Positions 1 through 8,017 of a stretch of DNA of 64,000 bases are shown one piece after another (within the stretch, counting starts at the first letter, position 1; every line of letters starts with the position of its first letter). The notes beneath the pieces are model-generated. The model had not been told where the DNA came from and did no database searches. It saw only the letters and a list, made by a program, of their open reading frames with translations. Source of the stretch: Mesobacillus jeotgali (lineage in GTDB: Bacteria; Bacillota; Bacilli; Bacillales; Cytobacillaceae); the NCBI RefSeq assembly GCF_014856545.2, contig NZ_CP109811.1, positions 2,598,001 to 2,662,000 of the forward strand, in the 5' to 3' direction. The position numbers and the translations under genes were made by a program.

Positions 1-637
1 ATAAATGTGTTTTGTTGGTTGTCCCAACTTCTACTAAATGAGCTCCGCTTTCTTCCATAATAGAAGAAATCCGGAATGAGCCCCCAATTTCAACAAGCTG
101 CCCGCGTGAAACAATGACTTCTTTGTTTTTGGCGAGTGCACTCATGATTAAATAAACAGCTGCTGCGTTATTATTGACGACCATCGCAGCTTCAGCGCCG
201 GTGACTTGTTTAACAAGGGTTTCTACATGGCTGTGCCTGGATCCGCGCTCACCTTCCTTAAGCTTATACTCAAGGTTGGAATAATTCCTCGCGGTTTCTA
301 CCACATGCTCCACTGCATTCTCACTCAACCGTGCCCTTCCAAGATTCGTATGTAAAATGGTCCCTGTTGCGTTAATGACCCTTTTCAGTGTGTAGTCAAA
401 TCTTGCTTTTGCTGATGAATCAATCAATTTAAATAGCTCGTCAATAAACAGATTGGTACCAGGCTCTGGACCGCCCCATTTATCGCTGACAATTTGTTTC
501 CTAATTTTATCTAAAACCTCTTTAATTAGGTCTGTGAAACGTTCTCCGTCTGTATCATGCTTCTTGATTAATTCAAGAAATCTGGAATCTTTCTGTAATT
601 CATGGACAGCGGGAAGCTGCCTTAATAATTGTTTCAA
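1..637 (-). CDS. selA: L-seryl-tRNA(Sec) selenium transferase, N-terminal part (window-truncated)
   Basis: SelA is the PLP enzyme that converts seryl-tRNA(Sec) to selenocysteyl-tRNA(Sec) using selenophosphate. About 212 N-terminal residues are visible and the C-terminus, with the PLP lysine, lies outside the window. The reading begins LKQLLRQLPAVHEL, typical of SelA, and continues through VINATGTILHTNLGRARLS and a GEIGGSFR-like segment. The start is a TTG at 637 preceded by a GGGGGAG ribosome site; an in-frame ATG 12 codons upstream has no such site. It lies next to selD and a UGA-containing SelW-like gene, which supports a working selenocysteine pathway. Identity is near certain from the sequence pattern. 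Confidence 0.95.
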   Translation of the reverse strand, partial: MKQLLRQLPAVHELQKDSRFLELIKKHDTDGERFTDLIKEVLDKIRKQIVSDKWGGPEPGTNLFIDELFKLIDSSAKARFDYTLKRVINATGTILHTNLGRARLSENAVEHVVETARNYSNLEYKLKEGERGSRHSHVETLVKQVTGAEAAMVVNNNAAAVYLIMSALAKNKEVIVSRGQLVEIGGSFRISSIMEESGAHLVEVGTTNKTHL

Positions 638-730
638 AATCGATCTCCCCCACAACGGTTGTACATTCATTCATTATATCATTATTGACCATATAAAAGT
701 TTTTTCAAAACGGTGAACTTGAATGGTATG

Positions 731-757
731 AAAAAAGCCCGGCTAAATAGCCCGGGC
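731..757 (-). terminator. Rho-independent terminator of the SelW-like gene
   Basis: On the minus strand a GC-rich stem (GCCCGG pairing with CCGGGC, extended by CTA/TAG with one bulge) is followed by six T residues. It begins two bases after the stop codon of the SelW-like gene and precedes selA, so the two genes are probably separate transcripts. Confidence 0.85.
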
Positions 758-758
758 A

Positions 759-1001
759 TTAATTCATCGCTTCCATTTGTTTGATCATTTCGTCTGAGTC
801 AGGAAAAACACCTGTGTCCAGTTTTGAATATATTGTCTGGCCATTTATAGTAACTTCAAAAGCTCCCTTTGAAGCCGGAATCAACTCCATCTTCTCAATT
901 CGGCTTCGAAAATGAGTGAATAGTTCTTCCGCGAAACTCGCGGCTTTTGGTGCGTAGTTTCATTGCATGCAAAATTGGATGGTTACCTGAAAATTATCCA
1001 T
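759..1001 (-). CDS. SelW/Rdx-family selenoprotein, UGA read as selenocysteine
   Basis: Small thioredoxin-like redox protein of 80 residues if an in-frame UGA is decoded as selenocysteine. It starts at an ATG (999-1001) with an AGGGGGA ribosome site. Residues 6-14 read VTIQFCMQU, so the CxxU redox motif is C11-x-x-U14, followed by NYAPKA and then the family's GAFEV/LDTGVFPDSDEM region. The UGA is at 960-962. Without readthrough the product would be 13 residues, yet the frame after the UGA stays open and family-like to the TAA at 759. A perfect 6-bp hairpin with a GUU loop begins 16 nt after the UGA. It neighbours selA and selD. The SelW family is known to include bacterial selenoproteins; the in vivo substrate is unknown. 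A simple stop-codon pseudogene is unlikely given the context. Confidence 0.88.
929..943 (-). promoter_or_regulatory. Bacterial SECIS element in the SelW-like gene
   Basis: Minus-strand hairpin CCGCGA-GUU-UCGCGG: 6 perfect base pairs and a three-base GUU loop. The loop begins 22 nt after the UGA, within the 16-37 nt window described for bacterial SECIS elements, and contains the expected G and U. It would bind SelB to recode the UGA. Confidence 0.8.
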
Positions 1002-1137
1002 TATTGAATCCCCCTGTATAACTTTATATATGTATTTATTGTCATTTTAGTGTAAAGACAATGTCAGTGCAAATAATAATAGCTTAAGGATGATTTTAAA
1101 AACAAGAAAGAGTATACTTTTTGTGGAGGTGATCAGG

Positions 1138-2190
1138 TTGAGTGAACACGAGAAAATCCGTTTGACTTCGCTATCAACAAAGGCTGGCTGAGGATGCAAA
1201 ATCAGTCCCGAGGACTTGACGCAAGTTTTGCGTCTATTGCCAGAACAGGATTATGTTCCTGAATTGCTTGTCGGACATGAGACTTCCGATGATGCAGGTG
1301 TTTATAAACTTACAGAAGATATCGCCCTGATCCAAACAATAGATTACTTCACCCCCGTAGTGGATGATCCATATATGTTTGGACAGATTGCTGCCGCCAA
1401 TGCACTAAGCGATGTCTACGCAATGGGCGGGGAACCTAAGACCGTCCTTAATATAGTGGGATATCCTATCAAAAAGCTTGGTCCGGATATACTCGCTGAA
1501 ATATTAAGAGGTGCCAGTGACAAAGTGAAGGAAGCTGGAGCAGTGACGATTGGCGGTCATTCAATTGATGACCAGGAACCTAAATTCGGCTTATCTGTAA
1601 CTGGGCTTGCCCACCCTGGTGCTATTTGGAAAAATATCGGTGCAGAACCAGGTGATTTGCTTGTTCTCTCAAAACCAATCGGTGTTGGAATCCTGACTAC
1701 AGGAATCAAGCGCAACGCAGTAACTGCTGAACAAGAGCGCGAAGTGACCAAAACAATGGCTTTACTGAACAAGTCTGCTGCAGATGCGCTGAAAGACTTC
1801 ACTCCACATGCTGTAACGGACGTCACAGGTTTCGGTCTGCTTGGGCATGGCAGCGAGATTGCACGTGGCAGCAATGTCAGTTTTGAGATTTCATTATCGG
1901 ATGTACCTGTTTTAGAAGGCACATATGAGTTGGCTGCAAAAGGAGTCGTGCCTGGAGGCTCGAAATCCAACCACAGATGGCTGGATGGTGATGTAGAGTA
2001 TGAGGATATTTCTACAGAAGAGCAATTAGTACTCTGTGATGCGATCACTTCTGGAGGGCTCCTTGTTGCGCTTCCTGAAAACGAAGCTGGTAAGTACGTG
2101 GAAGCCCTGAAAAACAAAGGACTTGTACATGCAGCTATAGTCGGGAAAGTCATAGAAAAGAAAGATAAACTAATCTATGTAAAAAGGTGA
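1138..2190 (+). CDS. selD: Selenide, water dikinase (selenophosphate synthase), Sec-containing
   Basis: SelD makes selenophosphate from selenide and ATP, the selenium donor for SelA. The full frame is 350 residues starting at a TTG (1138) with a GGAGG ribosome site 8 nt upstream. Residue 18 is an in-frame UGA (1189-1191) inside TKAG-U-GCK, exactly where SelD proteins carry the catalytic Cys or Sec; K21 is the partner lysine. Downstream come GGHSIDD, DVTGFGLLGH and VVPGGSKSN, all standard SelD segments. A conventional ORF call would start only at 1216 and lose the catalytic end. A perfect 7-bp GUU-loop hairpin lies 26 nt after the UGA. It is divergent from the selW-like and selA genes. Confidence 0.95.
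1218..1234 (+). promoter_or_regulatory. Bacterial SECIS element in selD
   Basis: Hairpin GACGCAA-GUU-UUGCGUC: seven perfect base pairs closing a GUU loop. The loop starts 33 nt after the UGA at 1189-1191, inside the spacing known for bacterial SECIS elements. The apical pentamer A-GUU-U is identical to that of the SelW-like gene. Confidence 0.78.
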
Positions 2191-2218
2191 AATCAATGAG
2201 ATTTCACCTTTTCCTTTT
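2183..2218 (+). terminator. Rho-independent terminator of selD
   Basis: AAAGGTGAAATC pairs with GATTTCACCTTT around a short AATGA loop, then a T-rich run follows. It overlaps the selD stop codon. Confidence 0.85.
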
Positions 2219-2220
2219 AT

Positions 2221-3165
2221 CTATAGCTTTGCTTTTAATTTTTCCAGCATGTCAGCAGTCATACTTGAAAGATCATACTTCGCTTTGAATCCCCACTCTT
2301 CTGCTGCAGTTGATGCATCAATGGAGTTTGGCCAGCTGTCCGCTATTGCCTGGCGTACAGGGTCGACATTATAGGATATTTCGAAACCAGGAATATGCTT
2401 CTTGATTTCCGCTGTCAATTCCTCTGGATCAAAGGTCATTGCAGTAACGTTGAAAGCATTTCTGTGAATCAGCTTTGAAGGATCAGCTTCCATCAGATCG
2501 ATGATTGCTCCAAGCGCATCAGGCATATACATCATATCCATATACGTGCCTTTATCTATATACGAGCTGTATTTCCCATTTTTGATCGCTTCATAGTAAA
2601 TTTCAACGGCATAATCAGTTGTGCCTCCGCCTGGCGGGGTTACATAGGATATCAACCCAGGGAATCTAACACCCCTTGTATCTACTCCGAAACGGTAGAA
2701 ATAGTAATCAGCCAGCAGTTCTCCGGCAACCTTGTTGACACCATACATTGTGGTTGGACGCTGGATTGTGTCCTGAGGCGTTTTATCTTTAGGCGTATTC
2801 GGCCCGAATGCCCCAATGGAGCTAGGCGTGAAAAACTGCAAATCCAGCTCTCTTGCAATTTCAAGAGCGTTCATCAATCCGCCCATGTTAAGGTTCCAGG
2901 CAAATACCGGCTTCGTTTCAGCCGTGGCAGACAACAATGCTGCCATATGCATGATCGTGTCGACATTATATTGCTTTGCTAATTCAACCATTTTGTTTGC
3001 ATCCATTACATCAAGAATCTCGAATGGACCGTTATTAGCAGCTTCAGTATCAGTTTTCCTGATATCCGTAGCAATGACATTTTCCTGTCCGTAAATATCA
3101 CGTAGTTTAACAGTTAGTTCAGAACCAATCTGGCCAAGAGCGCCAGTTATTAAAATTTTCTTCAT
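2221..3165 (-). CDS. tdh: SDR-type L-threonine 3-dehydrogenase
   Basis: Oxidises L-threonine to 2-amino-3-ketobutyrate with NAD+, the first step of threonine degradation to glycine. It is 314 residues with an N-terminal Rossmann motif GALGQIGSE (8-16) and the extended-SDR catalytic pair Y141-x-x-x-K145. It is the epimerase-like type rather than the zinc alcohol-dehydrogenase type. The start has a CAGGAGG ribosome site. It lies directly downstream of kbl, which encodes the enzyme for the next step; this pairing is the main support for substrate assignment, since the SDR family alone would leave it open. Confidence 0.85.
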   Translation of the reverse strand: MKKILITGALGQIGSELTVKLRDIYGQENVIATDIRKTDTEAANNGPFEILDVMDANKMVELAKQYNVDTIMHMAALLSATAETKPVFAWNLNMGGLMNALEIARELDLQFFTPSSIGAFGPNTPKDKTPQDTIQRPTTMYGVNKVAGELLADYYFYRFGVDTRGVRFPGLISYVTPPGGGTTDYAVEIYYEAIKNGKYSSYIDKGTYMDMMYMPDALGAIIDLMEADPSKLIHRNAFNVTAMTFDPEELTAEIKKHIPGFEISYNVDPVRQAIADSWPNSIDASTAAEEWGFKAKYDLSSMTADMLEKLKAKL

Positions 3166-3191
3166 TTGTATGTATTCCTCCTGGTTACTCT

Positions 3192-3224
3192 GAAAAAGGA
3201 AGCCGGCTTGTTATTCAAACCGGC
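3192..3224 (-). terminator. Terminator-like hairpin between kbl and tdh
   Basis: A 9-bp stem (GCCGGTTTG with CAAGCCGGC, one G-U pair) and AATAA loop, followed on the minus strand by TTCCTTTTTC. It lies inside the presumed kbl-tdh operon and may lower tdh expression relative to kbl. Confidence 0.6.
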
Positions 3225-3232
3225 CTATTCAA

Positions 3233-4423
3233 TTAAATAATTTCTAATTCCTTGCCTACTTTTTCATAAATAGAAATGGCATTGTCTAGCATTTCCTTTG
3301 TATGTGCCGCTGAAGGCATATTCCTTACGCGGCCAGTTCCACGGGGTACGGTAGGGAATACGATTGACTTAGCGTATACTCCCTCTTCGTACAGCCTTTT
3401 GCTAAACTCTTGCGTCTTGACTTCATCCCCTATGATACATGGGGTGATTGGAGTCTCGGAATGGCCAATGTCGAAACCAAGCTTTTGCAGTCCATCCTTC
3501 AGATAGTTCGCATTGTCCCATAGACGCTCGTTCAGTTCTGTACTGTCCATCAGGATTTCAATGGCTTTAATGCTGGCTGCAACATCGGCTGGAGTGAGCG
3601 AAGTCGAGAAAAGGAATGGACGGCTTCTTACTTTCAGCCAGTCGATTAAATTTTGTTTACCAGCTACATAGCCACCGACTACTCCAATAGCCTTTGATAA
3701 AGTCCCGATTTGGAAATCGACTTTATCTGAAAGGCCGAAATGCTTAACAGTTCCAGCACCTTCACCTAATACACCTGAACCATGTGCATCATCAACATAT
3801 GTAATAAGGTCGAATTCTTCTGCGATTTCAACTATTTCCGGAAGTTTTGCGATGTCACCATCCATAGAGAACACGCCGTCAGTAATAACCATAATCTTAT
3901 TGTATTGGCCTGAATCCTTCGCTTCTTTCGCTTTTGCGCGAAGGTCTTCCATGTCTGAGTGATTGAAGCGGATGATCTTTGCTCTGGATAAACGGCACCC
4001 ATCAATGATTGATGCATGGTTCAATTCATCAGAAAGGATGGCATCATTTTTATCCATAACAGCTGAAATAGCAGCCATATTGCACATAAATCCTGATTGG
4101 TATGCAATCGCAGCTTCTGTTTTTTTGAATTTGGCCAGAATTTCCTCAAGTTCTATATGCAGCTTGAGGGTACCGTTAATTGTCCGTACTGCACCTGCTC
4201 CTACACCAAATTTGGCAATGGCTTCATCTGCAGTCTTTTTCAATCTCTCATCAGTAGCAAGTCCAAGGTAATTATTAGAGGAAAGATTGATCATCTCTTT
4301 CCCATTGATGGTTATAACTGGTCCATTAGGGCTTTCAAGCGGGTCTATTACATTATATAAACCCTTCCCTTTTAAATCCTCAAGGTTCTCATTTAAAAAC
4401 TGATCCAATGTTTTACTAGACAT
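3233..4423 (-). CDS. kbl: Glycine C-acetyltransferase (2-amino-3-ketobutyrate CoA ligase)
   Basis: PLP enzyme that cleaves 2-amino-3-ketobutyrate with CoA to glycine and acetyl-CoA. It is 396 residues, the usual family length. Alpha-oxoamine synthase features are present: SSNNYLGLA near residue 47, [11 protein letters not shown], the cofactor contact [11 protein letters not shown] and the Schiff-base lysine in GTLSKAIG. The start was set at the ATG at 4423, which has an AAAGGGG ribosome site and gives [10 protein letters not shown]; a longer open frame reaching 4534 has no such support. It is the first gene of a two-gene threonine degradation operon with tdh. Confidence 0.93.
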   Translation of the reverse strand: MSSKTLDQFLNENLEDLKGKGLYNVIDPLESPNGPVITINGKEMINLSSNNYLGLATDERLKKTADEAIAKFGVGAGAVRTINGTLKLHIELEEILAKFKKTEAAIAYQSGFMCNMAAISAVMDKNDAILSDELNHASIIDGCRLSRAKIIRFNHSDMEDLRAKAKEAKDSGQYNKIMVITDGVFSMDGDIAKLPEIVEIAEEFDLITYVDDAHGSGVLGEGAGTVKHFGLSDKVDFQIGTLSKAIGVVGGYVAGKQNLIDWLKVRSRPFLFSTSLTPADVAASIKAIEILMDSTELNERLWDNANYLKDGLQKLGFDIGHSETPITPCIIGDEVKTQEFSKRLYEEGVYAKSIVFPTVPRGTGRVRNMPSAAHTKEMLDNAISIYEKVGKELEII

Positions 4424-4943
4424 CGTAAATCCCCTTTCTGCCGTCACATTTGGCATGTCATTATAATGGATACATCTGTCTTTTTGGAGAGGACAATTAA
4501 TTTGTCTCTTTTTCCATATTTCATGTATGTTCACAAAATATACTTTATCATATTTATTTTATTTGTACATCTATGAAGGACAGAAAACGCTTTCTTTTTT
4601 CACTTGTTTATTTTCCCCTATATTTCGTCACAATGCATGATATTTTGTAAGTCTGGATTCTTATGGATTTGTACCTTCCATTAAAGAGGTAATCTCTAAC
4701 TTTTTCATAATTCTTCCCTATGGAAAGCGAAGCGCCTGGAACGAAAATCAACAGCCTAGTTTAACAGTGCTTTTAAGTAAAAGCTTTCAAAAGTAGGTTT
4801 GAAAGCTTCTATTAGGGTATAGAAAAGGGAGCCAGTCTGCAGGCAAGCAGTTTGGCGGGGGCAGTGAAATTTGAGTTTTACATAATAATCACTTCCTCCT
4901 TATTTCATATAGAAATAGATACTGAATTATGGAGGCTACTTAT
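4424..4943. other. 520-bp intergenic region between kbl and arcA with repeat remnant and hairpin
   Basis: No convincing ORF on either strand. At about 4730-4768 there is a piece (AAAGCGAAGCGCCTGGAACG...) that resembles the reverse complement of one end of the element at 6258-6500. At 4781-4808 an 11-bp perfect inverted repeat (AAGCTTTCAAA with TTTGAAAGCTT, 6-nt loop) could form a hairpin. The region must contain the divergent promoters of kbl and arcA, which I cannot place confidently. Confidence 0.5.
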
Positions 4944-6176
4944 ATGAGTTACCCTTTGAATGTAACATCTGAAATTGGTGAGTTAAAATCGGTGGTCCTT
5001 CACCGGCCAGGAAAGGAAGTCGAAAACCTGACGCCCAAATACCTGGAACGTCTTCTTTTTGATGATATCCCTTATTTACCAGCAGTCCAGAGAGAACATG
5101 ATTATTTCGCCGATGTATTAAGAAATCGGGGGGTTGAAGTTCTTTATTTGGAAAAATTAATGGAAGAAGCATTAAAAACCGATGAATTACAACAACAGTT
5201 CATCGATCAAGTATTGAATGAAAGCAAGAGCAATTTGAATGGCTCGAGACAAACAGTGGAAGAGTACCTTCATTCCCTTACAACTGATGAAATGATCCGA
5301 AAAGTCATGTCTGGTGTTCTTAAATCAGAAATCGAGCTAGAGAAAAAAGTTCATTTACATGAACTGCTCGATGACTACTATCCTTTCTTTCTGGATCCAA
5401 TGCCAAACCTTTATTTTACACGGGACCCCGCAGCCGTGATTGGAAATGGTGTCTCTCTAAACAAGATGTGTGAAGGTGCAAGAAAAAGAGAATCGTTATT
5501 TATGGACTTTATCATGAAGCACCATCCACGGTTCTCCACTCATGAGATTCCTCATTGGTATGACCGTGATGAATATTATCCATTAGAAGGCGGAGACGAG
5601 CTGGTGCTCAGTCCTGAGGTAATTGCGATTGGGGTTAGTGCAAGGACGTCTGCACAGGCGATTGAAAAATTGGCGAAACGGATTTTTGCAAGGAACGGTA
5701 CCATTAAAAAAGTAGTTGCGGTTGAAATTCCTAAATTAAGAGCTTATATGCATCTTGATACTGTATTTACAATGGTTGATCATGAGAAATTCACCATCCA
5801 TCATGGAATTGAAGGCCCTAATGGAAATATGAAAATTTATATTCTCGAAAAAGGCATGGATCCTGACACTCTTAACATTTCCGAGCGCTCAAATCTGACA
5901 CAAACACTAAAAGAAGTTCTTGGTCTACAGGAGCTCGTATTGATTCCATGCGGAGGCGGACATGAAATCGCAGCGGCCCGCGAGCAGTGGAACGACGGCT
6001 CCAATACTCTTGCGATTGCACCGGGTGTGGTCGTTACTTATGATCGTAATTATGTTTCGAATGACTTGTTGCGTAAAAATGGTGTGGAAGTCATTGAGAT
6101 TCCTAGTTCGGAGCTATCAAGAGGACGTGGCGGCCCGCGTTGCATGAGCATGCCTATCTACCGAAAAGACTTGTAA
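4944..6176 (+). CDS. arcA: Arginine deiminase
   Basis: Hydrolyses L-arginine to citrulline and ammonia, the first step of the arginine deiminase pathway. It is 410 residues, the usual length. Guanidino-modifying enzyme motifs are present: [13 protein letters not shown], the catalytic HLDTVFTM and, near the C-terminus, the nucleophilic Cys in [11 protein letters not shown]. The start is the ATG at 4944 with GGAGG 8 nt upstream; an ATG at 4929 overlaps that ribosome site. No arcB, arcC or arcD is adjacent, so citrulline handling and transport would be encoded elsewhere, or the gene works outside the energy pathway, for example in acid defence. Confidence 0.95.
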   Translation: MSYPLNVTSEIGELKSVVLHRPGKEVENLTPKYLERLLFDDIPYLPAVQREHDYFADVLRNRGVEVLYLEKLMEEALKTDELQQQFIDQVLNESKSNLNGSRQTVEEYLHSLTTDEMIRKVMSGVLKSEIELEKKVHLHELLDDYYPFFLDPMPNLYFTRDPAAVIGNGVSLNKMCEGARKRESLFMDFIMKHHPRFSTHEIPHWYDRDEYYPLEGGDELVLSPEVIAIGVSARTSAQAIEKLAKRIFARNGTIKKVVAVEIPKLRAYMHLDTVFTMVDHEKFTIHHGIEGPNGNMKIYILEKGMDPDTLNISERSNLTQTLKEVLGLQELVLIPCGGGHEIAAAREQWNDGSNTLAIAPGVVVTYDRNYVSNDLLRKNGVEVIEIPSSELSRGRGGPRCMSMPIYRKDL

Positions 6177-6181
6177 TTTAA

Positions 6182-6213
6182 AAAGCAGTCCTGGAATGAA
6201 GCGGGACTGCTTT
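6182..6213 (+). terminator. Rho-independent terminator of arcA
   Basis: AAAGCAGTCC pairs with GGACTGCTTT across a 12-nt loop, starting a few bases after the arcA stop. The T-tract is short. Confidence 0.7.
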
Positions 6214-6257
6214 GAATGTTAACTTAAAAATAAGTATAACTCTTGCACTATGATTAG

Positions 6258-6500
6258 TATCTAGCTCCAGCGCCTAACCCCTCGAGTCACTTGTCTAGTG
6301 TCGCCTCCTAGAAACTCCGAAACTTCAACTCCACCGGCAGAAGCAAAAAGCGCTTCTTTGTCGGAGTCTCCAGTTTCTGCGTTTCTGGGCAGTCGGCTAT
6401 ACTTTTCGGTTTCGGTCCGCCCAATGAAGTCAAAGAACGACTTCACTGGTCGGCCCTCCAGTGCTTTTCGGGGCTGACCAAGGCGCTTACGCTTTTATTT
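6258..6500. repeat. Dispersed intergenic repeat-like element with complementary ends
   Basis: About 240 bp with no ORF I would call. The left end (CTCCAGCGCCTAACCCC) and right end (GGGGCTGACCAAGGCGC) are partly complementary, giving GCGCC/GGCGC and CCCC/GGGG pairs, and the interior has further short stems such as AGCAAAAAGCGCTTCTTTG. I recall similar non-coding elements scattered in related Bacillaceae genomes; that is memory, not a search. A short related fragment lies near 4730. Confidence 0.6.
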
Positions 6501-6782
6501 CTAGTTGGTCGCCAAATAGCTTTGCAGTTCTTTGATCAATTGCTCAGCTCCTTCTTTGCTTAAGACGATTCTTCCATCTGCCAGTGACATATTATCATTG
6601 CTGATTGTACCGGTTATGAGGCAAGTCAGATCTGGCTGGTATTTCTTCAGGATAATCATATCCTCATCAACAAAAATTTCAAGCGGATCACTTTCACCGA
6701 TGCTCAGTTTTTTCCTAAGCTCCATCGGAATGACCACTCTGCCCAGCTGATCTGTTTTCCTCACAATTCCTGTAGCCTTCAT
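6501..6782 (-). CDS. AbrB-family transition-state regulator
   Basis: DNA-binding protein of 93 residues, AbrB/Abh size. The N-terminal swapped-hairpin domain is clear: MKATGIVRKTDQLGRVVIPMELRKKL followed by an acidic segment and DMIILKKYQ (to about residue 52); the C-terminal half is a multimerisation region. The start at 6782 follows AAGGGAAGGA; a longer frame to 6869 lacks family similarity. AbrB proteins repress post-exponential genes, including dpp in B. subtilis, and a dpp operon occurs in this window. Whether it is the main AbrB or the Abh paralogue cannot be decided here. Confidence 0.92.
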   Translation of the reverse strand: MKATGIVRKTDQLGRVVIPMELRKKLSIGESDPLEIFVDEDMIILKKYQPDLTCLITGTISNDNMSLADGRIVLSKEGAEQLIKELQSYLATN

Positions 6783-6993
6783 AAAGCATCCTTCCCTTCT
6801 AAAAAAGTATGGGATGTGGATGTCAGTTCTTTGAATAAATTCTAGCCCAATACAATTATAGCAAAACAAGGCATTATTTTACATAATTAATGTGTCATTT
6901 TTAAGCAATCAGTGTTAGATCGTTACTATGATCAATATAGCTTCATCTGAGCATAAAATACCTTTGATATCGAATTAAAGAGTATTCCAACAC

Positions 6994-7027
6994 AAAAAGG
7001 CTAAATTCTAAAATTAGAATTTAGCCC
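6994..7027 (-). terminator. Rho-independent terminator of the YqcI/YcgG gene
   Basis: Minus-strand stem GGCTAAATTCTAA with TTAGAATTTAGCC followed by TTTTT, directly after the stop codon. Confidence 0.85.
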
Positions 7028-7033
7028 CCATTC

Positions 7034-7762
7034 TTATTTATGATGAAAAGGACATTTACCTTCTATTGGTTTGCTATCGTCTCCGATAAAATACATTTTC
7101 CATTCTCGATGATCTGGGTCGCCATAATGGCTTACATTAGGGTGCTTTGGCAGGTTGTCCCATTTCTCAACGCGCTCCCTCACCTTTTCCCGTGACATAA
7201 TTCCGCCCTTTGACGTTCCTTCAAGTCCCTCGAAAATACGACGCGGCTGAAAACCAAGAACAAGACTATTCCCCAAGTCCCTAGTTTTCCGCTGTTTATA
7301 GGCCGGTGCATTTCCGAAAGCAAAAAATGGTTCGCCTGCAAACGAAAATGCCCATAAATGATGGTCAGGATCTTTTGGATAATCAGCATGCCATGGCTGC
7401 GTATCCTTTTCATGCAGGAACTGAAGTACATTCCAGAAGTATTCACGATAGTATTCAATTGTTTTCTCTTCCATTTCAGGTTCGACGAACACAAACAATC
7501 CATGTCTTATAAGAGGCTTGGAATCATCAAACAATGCAATGAATTCTTCAATAGCGCCGGGTAATTGTTCCCAATTGTCCCGGCTTATATAGGAATAACG
7601 GAGTTCTCCTTTTTTCTCGGCAGACATTCCAAAATAGCAAGGAAACTCCCGATTTGTGACTACATCCCGGAAATTTTTATATTCTCTTATCACCCATTCA
7701 GGGACAAGGTCTGGATTGACCATATCTTCCTTAGTAAACAAATAACTATTGGTAACTGCCAT
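7034..7762 (-). CDS. YqcI/YcgG family protein
   Basis: Protein of 242 residues, the normal length for this family, with its typical segments: FPCYFG near residue 40, a central PKDPDHHLWAFSFAGEPFFAFGNAP and the C-terminal GKCPFHHK. Most members are uncharacterised. One member, GntA of guanitoxin biosynthesis, is known as a haem-dependent N-hydroxylase, so a haem-binding oxidase is a reasonable guess but not shown here. There is no signal peptide, and it has its own ribosome site and terminator, so it is probably monocistronic. Confidence 0.8.
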   Translation of the reverse strand: MAVTNSYLFTKEDMVNPDLVPEWVIREYKNFRDVVTNREFPCYFGMSAEKKGELRYSYISRDNWEQLPGAIEEFIALFDDSKPLIRHGLFVFVEPEMEEKTIEYYREYFWNVLQFLHEKDTQPWHADYPKDPDHHLWAFSFAGEPFFAFGNAPAYKQRKTRDLGNSLVLGFQPRRIFEGLEGTSKGGIMSREKVRERVEKWDNLPKHPNVSHYGDPDHREWKMYFIGDDSKPIEGKCPFHHK

Positions 7763-7870
7763 GTTTTACACCTCAATTTAGTTAGTCAGTTACCATTTAC
7801 CCCTACTATCTATTCATAAACAAATTGGTTTCTGTCTTTATTTTTCACATACCTACATTATAAAAAAAAT

Positions 7871-7897
7871 AAAAGCACGCAACCTCCGCGTGCTTTT
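7871..7897 (-). terminator. Rho-independent terminator of the LVIVD-repeat gene
   Basis: AAAAGCACGC and GCGTGCTTTT form a 10-bp stem. On the minus strand it is followed by TTTTATTTTTTTT. It lies about 120 bp beyond the stop of the LVIVD gene; the gap contains a fragment (ACGCTTTCCGC...) that looks like a repeat remnant. Confidence 0.8.
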
Positions 7898-8017
7898 ACC
7901 TTAAATCATTGGCTGATTTCGTATACTTTTTTTCTTTTAATAAGTGGATTTCCATCCCAGAATACACGCTTTCCGCAGAGAGAATATGAAAAATCCAAAC
8001 TTTAAAAAACAGCCAAA

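Noticed and set aside
1557..2153. 198-residue open frame antisense to selD
   Set aside because: Lies wholly within selD, has no ribosome site, and its composition is that of a reverse-complement shadow.
4781..4808. 11-bp stem hairpin as terminator upstream of arcA
   Set aside because: No T-run on the plus strand and no gene ends before it on the minus strand; kept only as part of the intergenic description.
7897..8017. 19-codon ORF (minus strand) after the LVIVD gene
   Set aside because: The sequence looks like a remnant of a dispersed repeat (ACGCTTTCCGC...) and has no convincing ribosome site.
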